64,000 nucleotides of DNA from the NCBI GenBank assembly GCA_032622095.1, contig CP136061.1:175361692-175425691 (forward strand), written 5' to 3'. Positions 1 through 13,640 of the stretch are shown here, piece after piece. How positions within the stretch are numbered: position 1 is the stretch's first letter; each line of letters begins with the position of its first letter. The notes beneath the pieces are model-generated. The model saw only the letters and a program-made list of their open reading frames with translations. It was not told the DNA's origin and did not search any database. This DNA comes from Siphonodentalium dalli (lineage: Eukaryota > Mollusca > Scaphopoda > Gadilida > Siphonodentaliidae). The position numbers were made by a program, and so were the translations under genes.

Positions 1-936
1 TAGTGGAGATAGCACAATTACAACCTGATATATGAAGGTAAAATGGTGCAACCTGTTTCCAATCCGAAATGGTGCATATACATTATGTTGGTGGCCATGA
101 ATGGCAAAAAATGGTAAAATTTTGTAATAAAGGTGACAAAATTAATCACGATCACCATATCGGAGAGCTCAATCATGCTTTATTCAGTAACCACCACAAA
201 TAATTGCATAATTTAACGCTAAATGGTGGAACTTGTTGGCTATATATGTGGTTTTTTTCCAGAATTACTAACAAATTGGACCCAAAATACATCTTAAAAC
301 AGTCATTTACAGAATATAACAGCTGGTTGCCATGGATACAGAGATCCACACAGTCACCCCAACTCGTAATAGGAACGATCTAGACCAAGAACATGTCCCA
401 TGTGCAGAAGGGATGTTATGTTACACCAGCGATATAGAGTTACGGGATATTTGTCTTATTGAGAAATCGGTACCCCAACTGCCAGAAATATATATATATA
501 CAGCCGGTACCCCAACTGACCAGAATATAGGTTCAATATATATATTCATAATTAACTGAAAAATGGAAGTGGGGCTATTTCGAAAATATCTAGATAGTGG
601 AGATAGCACAATTACAAGCTGATATATGAAGGTAAAATGGTGCAACCTGTTTCCAATCCGAAATGGTGCATATACATTATGTTGGTGGCCATGAATGGCA
701 AAAAATGGTCAAATTTGAGAAAATTTGGTAATAAAGGTGACAAAATTAATCACGATCACCATATCGGAGAGCTCAATCACGCGTTATTCAGTAACCACCA
801 CAAATAATTGCGTAATTTAACGCTAAATGGTGGAGCTTGTTGGCTTAATATATGTGTTTTTTTCCAGAATTACTAAGAAATTGGACCCAAAATACATCTT
901 AAAACAGTCATTTACGGAATATAACAGCTGGTTGCC

Positions 937-3360
937 ATGGATACAGAGATCCACATAGTCACCCCAACTCGCAATAGGAACGATCTAGACCAAGAACATG
1001 TCCCATGTGCAGAAGGGATGTTATGTTACACCAGCGATATAGATTTACGGGATATTTGTCTTATTGAGAAATCGGTACCCCAACTGCCAGAAATATATAT
1101 ATATATATACAGCGGTACCCCAACTGACCAGTATATAGGTTCAATATATATATTCATAATTAACTGAAAAATGGAAGTGGGGCTATTCCGAAAATATCTA
1201 GATAGTGGAGATAGCACAATTACAAGCTGATATATGAAGGTAAAATGGTGCAACCTGTTTCCAATCCGAAATGGTGCATATACATTATGTTGGTGGCCAT
1301 GAATGGCAAAAATGGTCAAATTTGAGAAAATTTGGTAATAAAGGTGACAAAATTAATCACGGTCACCATATCGGAGAGCTCAATCACGCGTTATTCAGTA
1401 ACAACCACAAATAATTGCGTAATTTAACGCTAAATGGTGGAGCTTGTTGGCTTAATATATGTGTTTTTTTCCAGAATTACTAAGAAATTGGACCCAAAAT
1501 ACATCTTAAAACAGTCATTTGCGGAATATAACAGCTGGTTGCCATGGATACAGAGATCCACATAGTCACCCCAACTCGTAATAGGAACGATCTAGACCAA
1601 GAACATGTCCCATGTGCAGAAGGGATGTTATGTTACACAAGCGATATAGATTAACGGGATATTTGTCTTATTGAGAAATCGGTACCCCAACTGCCAGAAA
1701 TATATATATATACAGCCGGTACCCCAACTGACCAGTATATAGGTTCAATATATATATTCATAATTAACTGAAAAATGGAAGTGGGGCTATTTCGAAAATA
1801 TCTAGATAGTGGAGATAGCACAATTACAAGCTGATATATGAAGGTAAAATGGTGCAACCTGTTTCCAATCCGAAATGGTGCATATACATTATGTTGGTGG
1901 CCATGAATGGCAAAAAATGGTCAAATTTGAGAAAATTTGGTAATAAAGGTGACAAAATTAATCACGATCACCATATTGGAGAGCTCAATCACGCGTTATT
2001 CAGTAACCACCACAAATAATTGCGTAATTTAACGCTAAATGGTGGAGCTTGTTGGCTTAATATATGTGTTTTTTTCCAGAATTACTAAGAAATTGGACCC
2101 AAAATACATCTTAAAACAGTCATTTACGGAATATAACAGCTGGTTGCCATGGATACAGAGATCCACATAGTCACCCCAACTCGCAATAGGAACGATCTAG
2201 ACCAAGAACATGTCCCATGTGCAGAAGGGATGTTATGTTACACCAGCGATATAGATTTACGGGATATTTGTCTTATTGAGAAATCGGTACCCCAACTGCC
2301 AGAAATATATATATATATATACAGCGGTACCCCAACTGACCAGTATATAGGTTCAATATATATATTCATAATTAACTGAAAAATGGAAGTGGGGCTATTC
2401 CGAAAATATCTAGATAGTGGAGATAGCACAATTACAAGCTGATATATGAAGGTAAAATGGTGCAACCTGTTTCCAATCCGAAATGGTGCATATACATTAT
2501 GTTGGTGGCCATGAATGGCAAAAATGGTCAAATTTGAGAAAATTTGGTAATAAAGGTGACAAAATTAATCACGGTCACCATATCGGAGAGCTCAATCACG
2601 CGTTATTCAGTAACAACCACAAATAATTGCGTAATTTAACGCTAAATGGTGGAGCTTGTTGGCTTAATATATGTGTTTTTTTCCAGAATTACTAAGAAAT
2701 TGGACCCAAAATACATCTTAAAACAGTCATTTGCGGAATATAACAGCTGGTTGCCATGGATACAGAGATCCACATAGTCACCCCAACTCGTAATAGGAAC
2801 GATCTAGACCAAGAACATGTCCCATGTGCAGAAGGGATGTTATGTTACACAAGCGATATAGATTAACGGGATATTTGTCTTATTGAGAAATCGGTACCCC
2901 AACTGCCAGAAATATATATATATACAGCCGGTACCCCAACTGACCAGTATATAGGTTCAATATATATATTTATAATTAACTGAAAAATGGAAGTGGGACT
3001 ATTCCGAAAATATCTAGATAGTGGATATAGCACAATTACAACCTGATATATGAAGGTAAAATGGTGCAACCTGTTTCCAATCCGAAATGGTGCATATTCA
3101 TTATGTTGGTGGCCATGAATGGCAAAAAATGGTAAAATTTGGTAATAAAGGTGACAAAATTAATCACGATCACCATATCGGAGAGCTCAATCATGCGTTA
3201 TTCAGTAACCACCACAAATAATTGCGTAATTTAACGCTAAATGGTGGAACTTGTTGGCTATATATGTGTTTTTTTTCCAGAATTACTAACAAATTGGACC
3301 CAAAATACATCTTAAAACAGTCATTTACAGAATATAACAGCTGGTTGCCATGGATACAGA
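937..3360. repeat. Higher-order duplication of two satellite monomers
   Basis: Two adjacent blocks of about 1,212 bp (937-2148 and 2149-3360), each made of two different monomers, match far better to each other than neighbouring monomers do. Shared private variants include cgcaatagg in the first monomer of each block and agtaacaaccac in the second. This is the signature of unequal crossing-over or segmental amplification inside a satellite. Confidence 0.8.
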
Positions 3361-6300
3361 GATCCACACAGTCACCCCAACTCGTAATAGGAACGATCTA
3401 GACCAAGAACATGTCCCATGTGCAGAAGGGATGTTATGTTACACCAGCGATATAGAGTTACGCGATATTTGTCTTATTGAGAAATCGGTACCCCAACTGC
3501 CAGAAATATATATATATACAGCCGGTACCCCAACTGACCAGAATATAGGTTCAATATATATATTCATAATTAACTGAAAAATGGAAGTGGGGCTATTTCG
3601 AAAATATCTAGATAGTGGAGATAGCACAATTACAAGCTGATATATGAAGGTAAAATGGTGCAACCTGTTTCCAATCCGAAATGGTGCCCATACATTATGT
3701 TGGTGGCCATGAATGGCAAAAAATGGTCAAATTTGAGAAAATTTGGTAATAAAGGTGACAAAATTAATCACGATCACCATATCGGAGAGCTCAATCACGC
3801 GTTATTCAGTAACCACCACAAAAAATTGCGTAATTTAACGCTAAATGGTGGAGCTTGTTGGCTTAATATATGTGTTTTTTTCCAGAATTACTAAGAAATT
3901 GGACCCAAAATACATCTTAAAACAGTCATTTACGGAATATAACAGCTGGTTGCCATGGATACAGAGATCCACATAGTCACCCCAACTCGTAATAGGAACG
4001 ATCTAGACCAAGAACATGTCCCATGTGCAGAAGGGATGTTATGTTACACCAGCGATATAGATTTACGGGATATTTGTCTTATTGAGAAATCGGTACCGCA
4101 ACTGCCAGAAATATATATATATATACAGCGGTACCCCAACTGACCGGTATATAGGTTCAATATATATATTCATAATTAACTGAAAAATGGAAGTGGGGCT
4201 ATTCCGAAAATATCTAGATAGTGGAGATAGCACAATTACAAGCTGATATATGAAGGTAAAATGGTGCAACCTGTTTCCAATCCGAAATGGTGCATATACA
4301 TTATGTTGGTGGCCATGAATGGCAAAAATGGTCAAATTTGAGAAAATTTGGTAATAAAGGTGACAAAATTAATCACGGTCACCATATCGGAGAGCTCAAT
4401 CACGCGTTATTCAGTAACCACCACAAATAATTGCGTAATTTAACGCTAAACGGTGGAGCTTGTTGGCTTAATATATGTGTTTTTTTCCAGAATTACTAAG
4501 AAATTGGACCCAAAATACATCTTAAAACAGTCATTTGCGGAATATAACAGCTGGTTGCCATGGATACAGAGATCCACATAGTCACCCCAACTCGTAATAG
4601 GAACGATCTAGACCAAGAACATGTCCCATGTGCAGAAGGGATGTTATGTTACACAAGCGATATAGATTAACGGGATATTTGTCTTATTGAGAAATCGGTA
4701 CCCCAACTGCCAGAAATATATATATATACAGCCGGTACCCCAACTGACCAGTATATAGGTTCAATATATATATTCATAATTAACTGAAAAATGGAAGTGG
4801 GACTATTCCGAAAATATCTAGATAGTGGAGATAGTACAATTACAAGCTGATATATGAAGGTAAAATGGTGCAACCTGTTTCCAATCCGAAATGGTGCATA
4901 TACATTATGTTGGTGGCCATGAATGGCAAAAAATGGTCAAATTTGAGAAAATTCGGTAATAAAAGTGACAAAATTAATCACGGTCACCATATCGGAGAGC
5001 TCAATCACGCGTTATTCAGTAACCACCACAAATAATTGCGTAATTTAACGCTAAATGGTGGAACTTGTTGGCTATATATGTGGTTTTTTTTCCAGAATTA
5101 CTAACAAATTGGACCCAAAATACATCTTAAAACAGTCATTTACGGAATATAACAGCTCGTTGCCATGGATACAGAGATCCACATAGTCACTCCAACTCGT
5201 AATAGGAACGATCTAGACCAAGAACATGTCCCATGTGCAGAAGGGATGTTATGTTACACAAGCGATATAGATTAACAGGATATTTGTCTTATTGAGAAAT
5301 CGGTACCCCAACTGCCAGAAATATATATATATACAGCCGGTACCCCAACTGACCAGTATATAGGTTCAATATATATATTCATAATTAACTGAAAAATGGA
5401 AGTGGGACTATTCCGAAAATATCTAGATAGTGGAGATAGCACAATTACAAGCTGATATATGAAGGTAAAATGGTGCAACCTGTTTCCAATCCGAAATGGT
5501 GCATATACATTATGTTGGTGGCCATGAATGGCAAAACATGGTAAAATTTGAGAAAATTTGGTAATAAAGGTGACAAAATTAATCACGATCACCATATCGG
5601 AGAGCTCAATCACGCGTTATTCAGTAACCACCACAAATAATTGCGTAATTTAACGCTAAATGGTGGAACTTATAGGCTATATATGTGTTTTTTTTCCAGA
5701 ATTACTAACAAATTGGACCCAAAATACATCTTAAAACAGTCATTTACGGAATATAACAGCTGGTTGCCATGGATACAGAGATCCACATAGTCACCCCAAC
5801 TCGTAATAGGAACGATCTAGACCAAGAACATGTCCCATGTGCAGAAGGGATGTTATGTTACACAAGCGATATAGATTAACAGGATATTTGTCTTATTGAG
5901 AAATCGGTACCCCAACTGCCAGAAATATATATATATACAGCCGGTATCCCAACTGACCAGTATATAGGTTCAATATATATATTCATAATTTACTGAAAAA
6001 TGGAAGTGGGACTATTCCGAAAATATCTAGATAGTGGAGATAGCACAATTACAAGCTGATATATGAAGGTAAAATGGTGCAACCTGTTTCCAATCCGAAA
6101 TGGTGCATATACATTATGTTGGTGGCCATGAATGGCAAAAAATGGTAAAATTTGAGAAAATTTGGTAATAAAGGTGACAAAATTAATCACGATCACCATA
6201 TCGGAGAGCTCAATCACGCGTTATTCAGTAACCACCACAAATAATTGCGTAATTTAACCCTAAATGGTGGAACTTGTTGGCTATATATGTGTTTTTTTTC

Positions 6301-8198
6301 CAGAATTACTAACAAATTGGACACAAAATACATCTTAAAACAGTCATTTACGGAATATAACAGCTGGTTGCCATGGATACAGAGATCCACACAGTCACCC
6401 CAACTCGTAATAGGAACGATCTAGACCAAGCACATGTCCCATGTGCAGAAGGGATTTTATGTTACACCAGCGATATAGAGTTACGGGATATTTGTCTTAT
6501 TGAGAAATCGGTACCCCAACTGCCAGAAATATATATTATATATACAGCCGGTACACCAACTGACCAGTATATAGGTTCAATATATATATTCATAATTAAC
6601 TGAAAAATGGAAGTGGGGCTATTCCGAAAATATCTAGATAGTGGAGATAGCACAATTACAAGCTGATATATGAAGGTAAAATGGTGCAACCTGTTTCCAA
6701 TCCAAAATGGTGCATATACATTATGTTGGTGGCCATGAATGGCAAAAAATGGTAAAATTTGAAAAAATTTGGTAATAAAGGTGACAAAATTAATCACGGT
6801 CACCATATCGGAGAGCTCAATCACGCGTTATTCATTAACCACCACAAATAATTGCGTAATTTAATGCTAAATGGTGGAACTTGTTGGCTTAATATATGTG
6901 TTTTTTTTCAGAATATATTACTAACAAATTGGACCCAAAATACATCTTAAAACAGTCATTTACGGAATATAACAGCTGGTTGCCATGGATACAGAGATCC
7001 ACATAGTCACCCCAACTCGCAATAGGAACGATCTAGACCAAGAACATGTACCATGTGCAGAAGGGATGTTATGTTACTCAAGCGATATAGATTAACGGGA
7101 TATTTGTCTTATTGAGAAATCGGTACCCCAACTGCCAGAAATATATATATATACAGCCGGTACCCCAACTGACCAGTATATAGGTTCAATATATATATTC
7201 ATAATTAACTGAAAAATGGAAGTGGGGCTATTTCGAAAATATCTAGATAGTGGAGATAGCACAATTATAAGCTGATATATGAAGGTAAAATGGTGCAACC
7301 TGTTGCCAATCCGAAATGGTGCATATACATTATGTTGGTGGCCATGAATGGCAAAAAATGGTCAAATTTGAGAACATTCGGTAATAAAGGTGACAAAATT
7401 AATCACGGTCACCATATCGGAGAGCTCAATCACGCGTTATTCAGTAACCACCACAAATAATTGCGTAATTTAACGCTAAATGGTGGAACTTGTTGGCTAT
7501 ATATGTGTTTTTTTCTCCAGAATTACTAACAAATTGGACCCAAAATACATCTTAAAACAGTCATTTACGGAATATAACAGCTGGTTGCCATGGATACAGA
7601 GATCCACACAGTCACCCCAACTCGTAATAGGAACGATCTAGACCAAGAACATGTCCCATGTGCAGAAGGGATGTTATGTTACACCAGCGATATAGAGTTA
7701 CGGGATATTTGTCTTATTGAGAAATCGGTACCACAACTGCCAGAAATATATATATATACAGCCGGTACCCCAACTGACCAGTATATAGGTTCAATATATA
7801 TATTCATAATTAACTGAAAAATGGAAGTGGGGCTATTTCGAAAATATCTAGATAGTGGAGATAGTACAATTACAAGCTGATATATGAAGGTAAAATGGTG
7901 CAACCTGTTTCCAATCCGAAATGGTGCATATACATTATGTTGGTGGCCATGAATGGCAAAAAATGGTCAAATTTGTGAAAATTCGGTAATAAAGGTGACA
8001 AAATTAATCACGGTCACCATATCGGAGAGCTCAATCACGCGTTATTCAGTAACCACCACAAATAATTGCGTAATTTAACGCTAAATGGTGGAACTTGTTG
8101 GCTATATATGTGGTTTTTTTTCCAGAATTACTAACAAATTGGACCCAAAATACATTTTTAATAAAACAGTCATTTACGGAATATAACAGCTGGTTGCC

Positions 8199-11100
8199 AT
8201 GGATACAGAGATCCACACAGTCACCCCAACTCGTAATAGGAACGATCTAGACCAAGAACATGTCCCATGTGCAGAAGGGATGTTATGTTACACCAGCGAT
8301 ATAGAGTTACGGGATATTTGTCTTATTGAGAAATCGGTACCCCAACTGCCAGAAATATATATATATACAGCCGGTACCCCCAACTGACCAGTATATAGGT
8401 TCAATATATATATATTCATAATTAACTGAAAAATGGAAGTGGGGCTATTCCGAAAATATCTAGATAGTGGAGATAGCACAATTACAAGCTGATATATGAA
8501 GGTAAAATGGTGCAACCTGTTTCCAATCCGAAATGGTGCATATATATTATGTTGGTGGCCATGAATGGCAAAAAATGGTCAAATTTGAGAAAATTGGGTA
8601 ATAAAGGTGACAGAATTAATCACGGTCACCATATTGGAGAGCTCAATCACGCGTTATTCAGTAACCACAACAAATAATTGCGTAATTTAACGCTAAATGG
8701 TGGAGCTTGTTGGCTATATATGTGGGTTTTTTCCAGAATTACTAACAAATTGGACCCAAAATACATCTTTAAACAGTCATTTACGGAATATAACAGCTGG
8801 TTGCCATGGATACAGAGATCCACATAGTCACCCCAACTCGTAATAGGAACGATCTAGACCAAGAACATGTCCCATGTACAGAAGGGGTGTTATGTTACAC
8901 CAGCGATATAGATTTACGGGATATTTGTCTTATTGAGAAATCGGTACCCCAACTGCCAGAAATATATATATATACAGCCGGTACCCCAACTGACCAGTAT
9001 ATAGGTTCAATATATATATTCATAATTAACTGAAAAATGGAAGTGGGGCTATTCCGAAAATATCTAGATAGTGGAGATAGCACAATTACAAGCTGATATA
9101 TGAAGGTAAAATGGTGCAACCTGTTTCCAATCCAAAATGGTGCATATACATTATGTTGGTGGCCATGAATGGCAAAAAATGGTCAAATTTGAGAACATTG
9201 GGTAATAAAGGTGACAAAATTAATCACGGTCATAATATCGGAGAGCTCAATCACGCCTTATTCAGTAACCACCACAAATAATTGCGTAATGTAACGCTAA
9301 ATGGTGGAACTTGTTGATTATATACGTGTTTTTTTCAAGAATTACTAAGAAATTGGACCCAAAATACATCTTAAAACAGTCATTTACGGAATATAACAGC
9401 TGGTTGCCATGGATACAGAGATCCACATAGTTACCCCAACTCGTAATAGGAATAGGAACGATCTAGTCCAAGAACATGTCCCATGTGCAGAAGGGGTGTT
9501 ATGTTACACCAGCGATATAGATTTACGGGATATTTGTCTTATTGAGAAATCGGTACCCCAACTGCCAGAAATATATATATATATACAGCCGGTACCCCAA
9601 CTGACCAGTATATAGGTTCAATATATATATTCATAATTAACTGAAAAATGCAAGTGGGGCTATTCCGAAACTATCAAGATAGTGGAGATAGCACAATTAC
9701 AAGCTGATATATGAAGGTAAAAAGGTGCAACCTGTTTCCAATCCGAAATGGTGAATATACATTATGTTGGTGGCCATGAATGGCAAAAAATGGTCAAATT
9801 TGAGGTAATTGGGTAACAAAGGTGACAAAATTAATCACGGTCACCATATCGGAGAGCTCAATCACGCGTTATTCAGTAACCACCACAAATAATTGTGTAA
9901 TTTAACGCTAAATGGTGGAGCTTGTTAGCTATATATGTGTTTTTTTCCAGAATTACTAAGAAATTGGACCCAAAATACGTCTTAAAACAGTCATTTACGG
10001 AATATAACAGCTGGTTGCCATGGATACAGAGATCCACATAGTCAGCCAACTCGTAATAGGAACGATCTAGACCAAGAACATGTCCCATGTGCAGAAGGGA
10101 TGTTATGTTACACCAGCGATATAGATTTACGGGATATTTGTCTTATTGAGAAATCGGTACCCCAACTGCCAGAAATATATATATATATATACAGCCGGTA
10201 CCCGAACTGACCAGTATATAGGTTCAATATATATATTCATAATTAACTGAAAAATGGAAGTGGGGCTATTTCGAAAATATCTAGATAGTGGAGATAGCAC
10301 AATTACAAGCTGATATATGAAGGTAAAATGGTGCAACCTGTTTCCAATCCGAAATGGTGCATATATATTATGTTGGTGGCCATGAATGGCAAAAAATGGT
10401 CAAATTTGAGAAAATTGGGTAATAAAGGTGACAGAATTAATCACGGTCACCATATCGGAGAGCTCAATCACGCGTTATTCAGTAACCACCACAAATAATT
10501 GCGTAATTTAACGCTAAATGGTGGAACTTGTTGGCTATATATGTATTTTTTTTTCTCCAGAATTACTAACAAATTGGACCCAAAATACATCTTAAAACAG
10601 TCATTTACGGAATATAACAGCTGGTTGCCATGGATACAGAGATCCACACAGTCACCCCAACTCGTAATAGGAACGATCTAGACCAAGAATATGTCCCATG
10701 TGCAGAAGGGATGTTATGTTACACCAGCGATATAGAGTTACGGGATATTTGTCTTATTGAGAAATCGGTACCCCAACTGCCAGAAATATATATATATACA
10801 GCCGGTACCCCAACTGACCAGTATATAGGTTCAATATATATATATTCATAATTAACTGAAAAATGGAAGTGGGGCTATTCCGAAAATATCTAGATAGTGG
10901 AGATAGCACAATTACAAGCTGATATATGAAGGTAAAATGGTGCAACCTGTTTCCAATCCGAAATGGTGCATATATATTATGTTGGTGGCCATGAATGGCA
11001 AAAAATGGTCAAATTTGAGAAAATTGGGTAATAAAGGTGACAGAATTAATCACGGTCACCATATTGGAGAGCTCAATCACGCGTTATTCAGTAACCACAA

Positions 11101-13058
11101 CAAATAATTGCGTAATTTAACGCTAAATGGTGGAGCTTGTTGGCTATATATGTGGGTTTTTTCCAGAATTACTAACAAATTGGACCCAAAATACATCTTT
11201 AAACAGTCATTTACGGAATATAACAGCTGGTTGCCATGGATACAGAGATCCACATAGTCACCCCAACTCGTAATAGGAACGATCTAGACCAAGAACATGT
11301 CCCATGTACAGAAGGGGTGTTATGTTACACCAGCGATATAGATTTACGGGATATTTGTCTTATTGAGAAATCGGTACCCCAACTGCCAGAAATATATATA
11401 TATACAGCCGGTACCCCAACTGACCAGTATATAGGTTCAATATATATATTCATAATTAACTGAAAAATGGAAGTGGGGCTATTCCGAAAATATCTAGATA
11501 GTGGAGATAGCACAATTACAAGCTGATATATGAAGGTAAAATGGTGCAACCTGTTTCCAATCCAAAATGGTGCATATACATTATGTTGGTGGCCATGAAT
11601 GGCAAAAAATGGTCAAATTTGAGAACATTGGGTAATAAAGGTGACAAAATTAATCACGGTCATAATATCGGAGAGCTCAATCACGCCTTATTCAGTAACC
11701 ACCACAAATAATTGCGTAATGTAACGCTAAATGGTGGAACTTGTTGATTATATACGTGTTTTTTTCAAGAATTACTAAGAAATTGGACCCAAAATACATC
11801 TTAAAACAGTCATTTACGGAATATAACAGCTGGTTGCCATGGATACAGAGATCCACATAGTTACCCCAACTCGTAATAGGAATAGGAACGATCTAGTCCA
11901 AGAACATGTCCCATGTGCAGAAGGGGTGTTATGTTACACCAGCGATATAGATTTACGGGATATTTGTCTTATTGAGAAATCGGTACCCCAACTGCCAGAA
12001 ATATATATATATATACAGCCGGTACCCCAACTGACCAGTATATAGGTTCAATATATATATTCATAATTAACTGAAAAATGCAAGTGGGGCTATTCCGAAA
12101 CTATCAAGATAGTGGAGATAGCACAATTACAAGCTGATATATGAAGGTAAAAAGGTGCAACCTGTTTCCAATCCGAAATGGTGAATATACATTATGTTGG
12201 TGGCCATGAATGGCAAAAAATGGTCAAATTTGAGGTAATTGGGTAACAAAGGTGACAAAATTAATCACGGTCACCATATCGGAGAGCTCAATCACGCGTT
12301 ATTCAGTAACCACCACAAATAATTGTGTAATTTAACGCTAAATGGTGGAGCTTGTTAGCTATATATGTGTTTTTTCCAGAATTACTAAGAAATTGGACCC
12401 AAAATACGTCTTAAAACAGTCATTTACGGAATATAACAGCTGGTTGCCATGGATACAGAGATCCACATAGTCAGCCAACTCGTAATAGGAACGATCTAGA
12501 CCAAGAACATGTCCCATGTGCAGAAGGGATGTTATGTTACACCAGCGATATAGATTTACGGGATATTTGTCTTATTGAGAAATCGGTACCCCAACTGCCA
12601 GAAATATATATATATATATACAGCCGGTACCCGAACTGACCAGTATATAGGTTCAATATATATATTCATAATTAACTGAAAAATGGAAGTGGGGCTATTT
12701 CGAAAATATCTAGATAGTGGAGATAGCACAATTACAAGCTGATATATGAAGGTAAAATGGTGCAACATGTTTCCAATCCTAAATGGTGCATATATATTAT
12801 GTTGGTGGCCATGAATGGCAAAAAATGGTCAAATTTGAGAGAATTGGGTAATAAATGTGACAAAATTAATCACGGTCACCATATCGGAGAGCTCAATCAC
12901 GCGTTATTCAGTAACCACCACAAATTATTGCGTAATTTAACGCTAAATGGTGGAACTTGTTGGCTATATATGTGTTTTTTTCCAGAATGACTAAGAAATT
13001 GGACCCAAAATACATCTTAAAACAGTCATTTACGGAATATAACAGCTGGTTGCCATGG
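8199..13058. repeat. Higher-order duplication of four satellite monomers
   Basis: Monomers starting at 8199, 8806, 9409 and 10020 recur in the same order at 10630, 11236, 11839 and 12449, offset 2,429-2,431 bp. Private variants are copied too, such as cccatgtacagaaggggtg, the aataggaatagg duplication and the shortened agtcagccaactcg. This is the largest higher-order unit visible and appears nearly identical by eye. Confidence 0.85.
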
Positions 13059-13261
13059 ATACAGAGATCCACATAGTCACCCCAACTCGTAATAGGAACG
13101 ATCTAGACCAAGAACATGTCCCATGTGCAGAAGGGATGTTATGTTACACCAGCGATATAGATATACGGGATATTTGTCTTATTGAGAAAACGGTACCCCA
13201 ACTGCCGCCTAGATATATATTAATATATATATATCCGGTACCCCAACTGACCACTATATAG

Positions 13262-13320
13262 GTGGCAGTTTTGGCAGTTGGGGTACCGGCAGTTGGGGTA
13301 CCGGCAGTTGGGGTACCATC
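13262..13320 (-). repeat. Satellite edge: inverted 15-mers
   Basis: Where the array stops, GGCAGTTGGGGTACC occurs three times in tandem. It is the exact reverse complement of GGTACCCCAACTGCC, present once per satellite monomer, so the edge holds short inverted copies of the satellite's own sequence. Confidence 0.85.
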
Positions 13321-13640
13321 TCTGTATATATATGAAGGAGTGTGTGCTTTCGTTTTATGCCTGTATTACAAGTGCCTTGGGGTTTAGTAGACATGATACA
13401 CTCATGTCGGGGTCATCATCCTCAAATAAATAGTTATGTAAAATGTATCGTACGTAAACTGTTAAACAGCCTACACATGCAGGAAGATATGGGTAATTTG
13501 AAGTATATATATACATGTTTGGCGGAACGGTGCATGGTACTGAATTGACCGAAGCTGTGACTGAGATAATTTACCAACTAGCTGTAAATGTATTAATAGA
13601 AAAAAGATATATAACGCCATTATATCCCGAAAGAGCGCTG
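13321..13640. other. Unannotated spacer
   Basis: About 320 bp between the satellite edge and the LINE relic. A 68-codon open frame at 13342-13548 shows no recognisable motif. I see no repeat, RNA gene or splice signal worth naming. Confidence 0.5.

Larger units (their letters stand above)
1..13261. repeat. ~605-bp tandem satellite array
   Basis: Head-to-tail satellite with 22 register points, seen as the motif GCCATGGATACAGAG recurring at about 329, 934, 1541, 2146, 2753, 3347, 3952 and so on to 13052. Spacing is 594-612 bp. The array is already running at base 1, so its left edge lies outside the window. Each monomer carries two GGTACC (KpnI) sites about 45 bp apart, a TA-dinucleotide run of variable length between them, and several AAATGGT motifs, which suggests it grew from shorter units. 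Monomers fall into classes at one site (gagttacggg, gatttacggg, gattaacggg). A reading frame of 62-77 codons appears in most monomers, but some classes break it with a stop, so it is not a gene. Function unknown; centromeric or other heterochromatic location is only a guess. Confidence 0.97.

Noticed and set aside
332-13261. Recurrent 62-120-codon frames on both strands of the satellite
   Set aside because: They repeat with the monomer, are broken by stops in some monomer classes, and vary in frame with the TA run; no coding constraint.
1-13261. CENP-B box in the satellite
   Set aside because: TTACGGGA resembles the 3' part of a CENP-B box, but the required TTCG at the right distance is absent.
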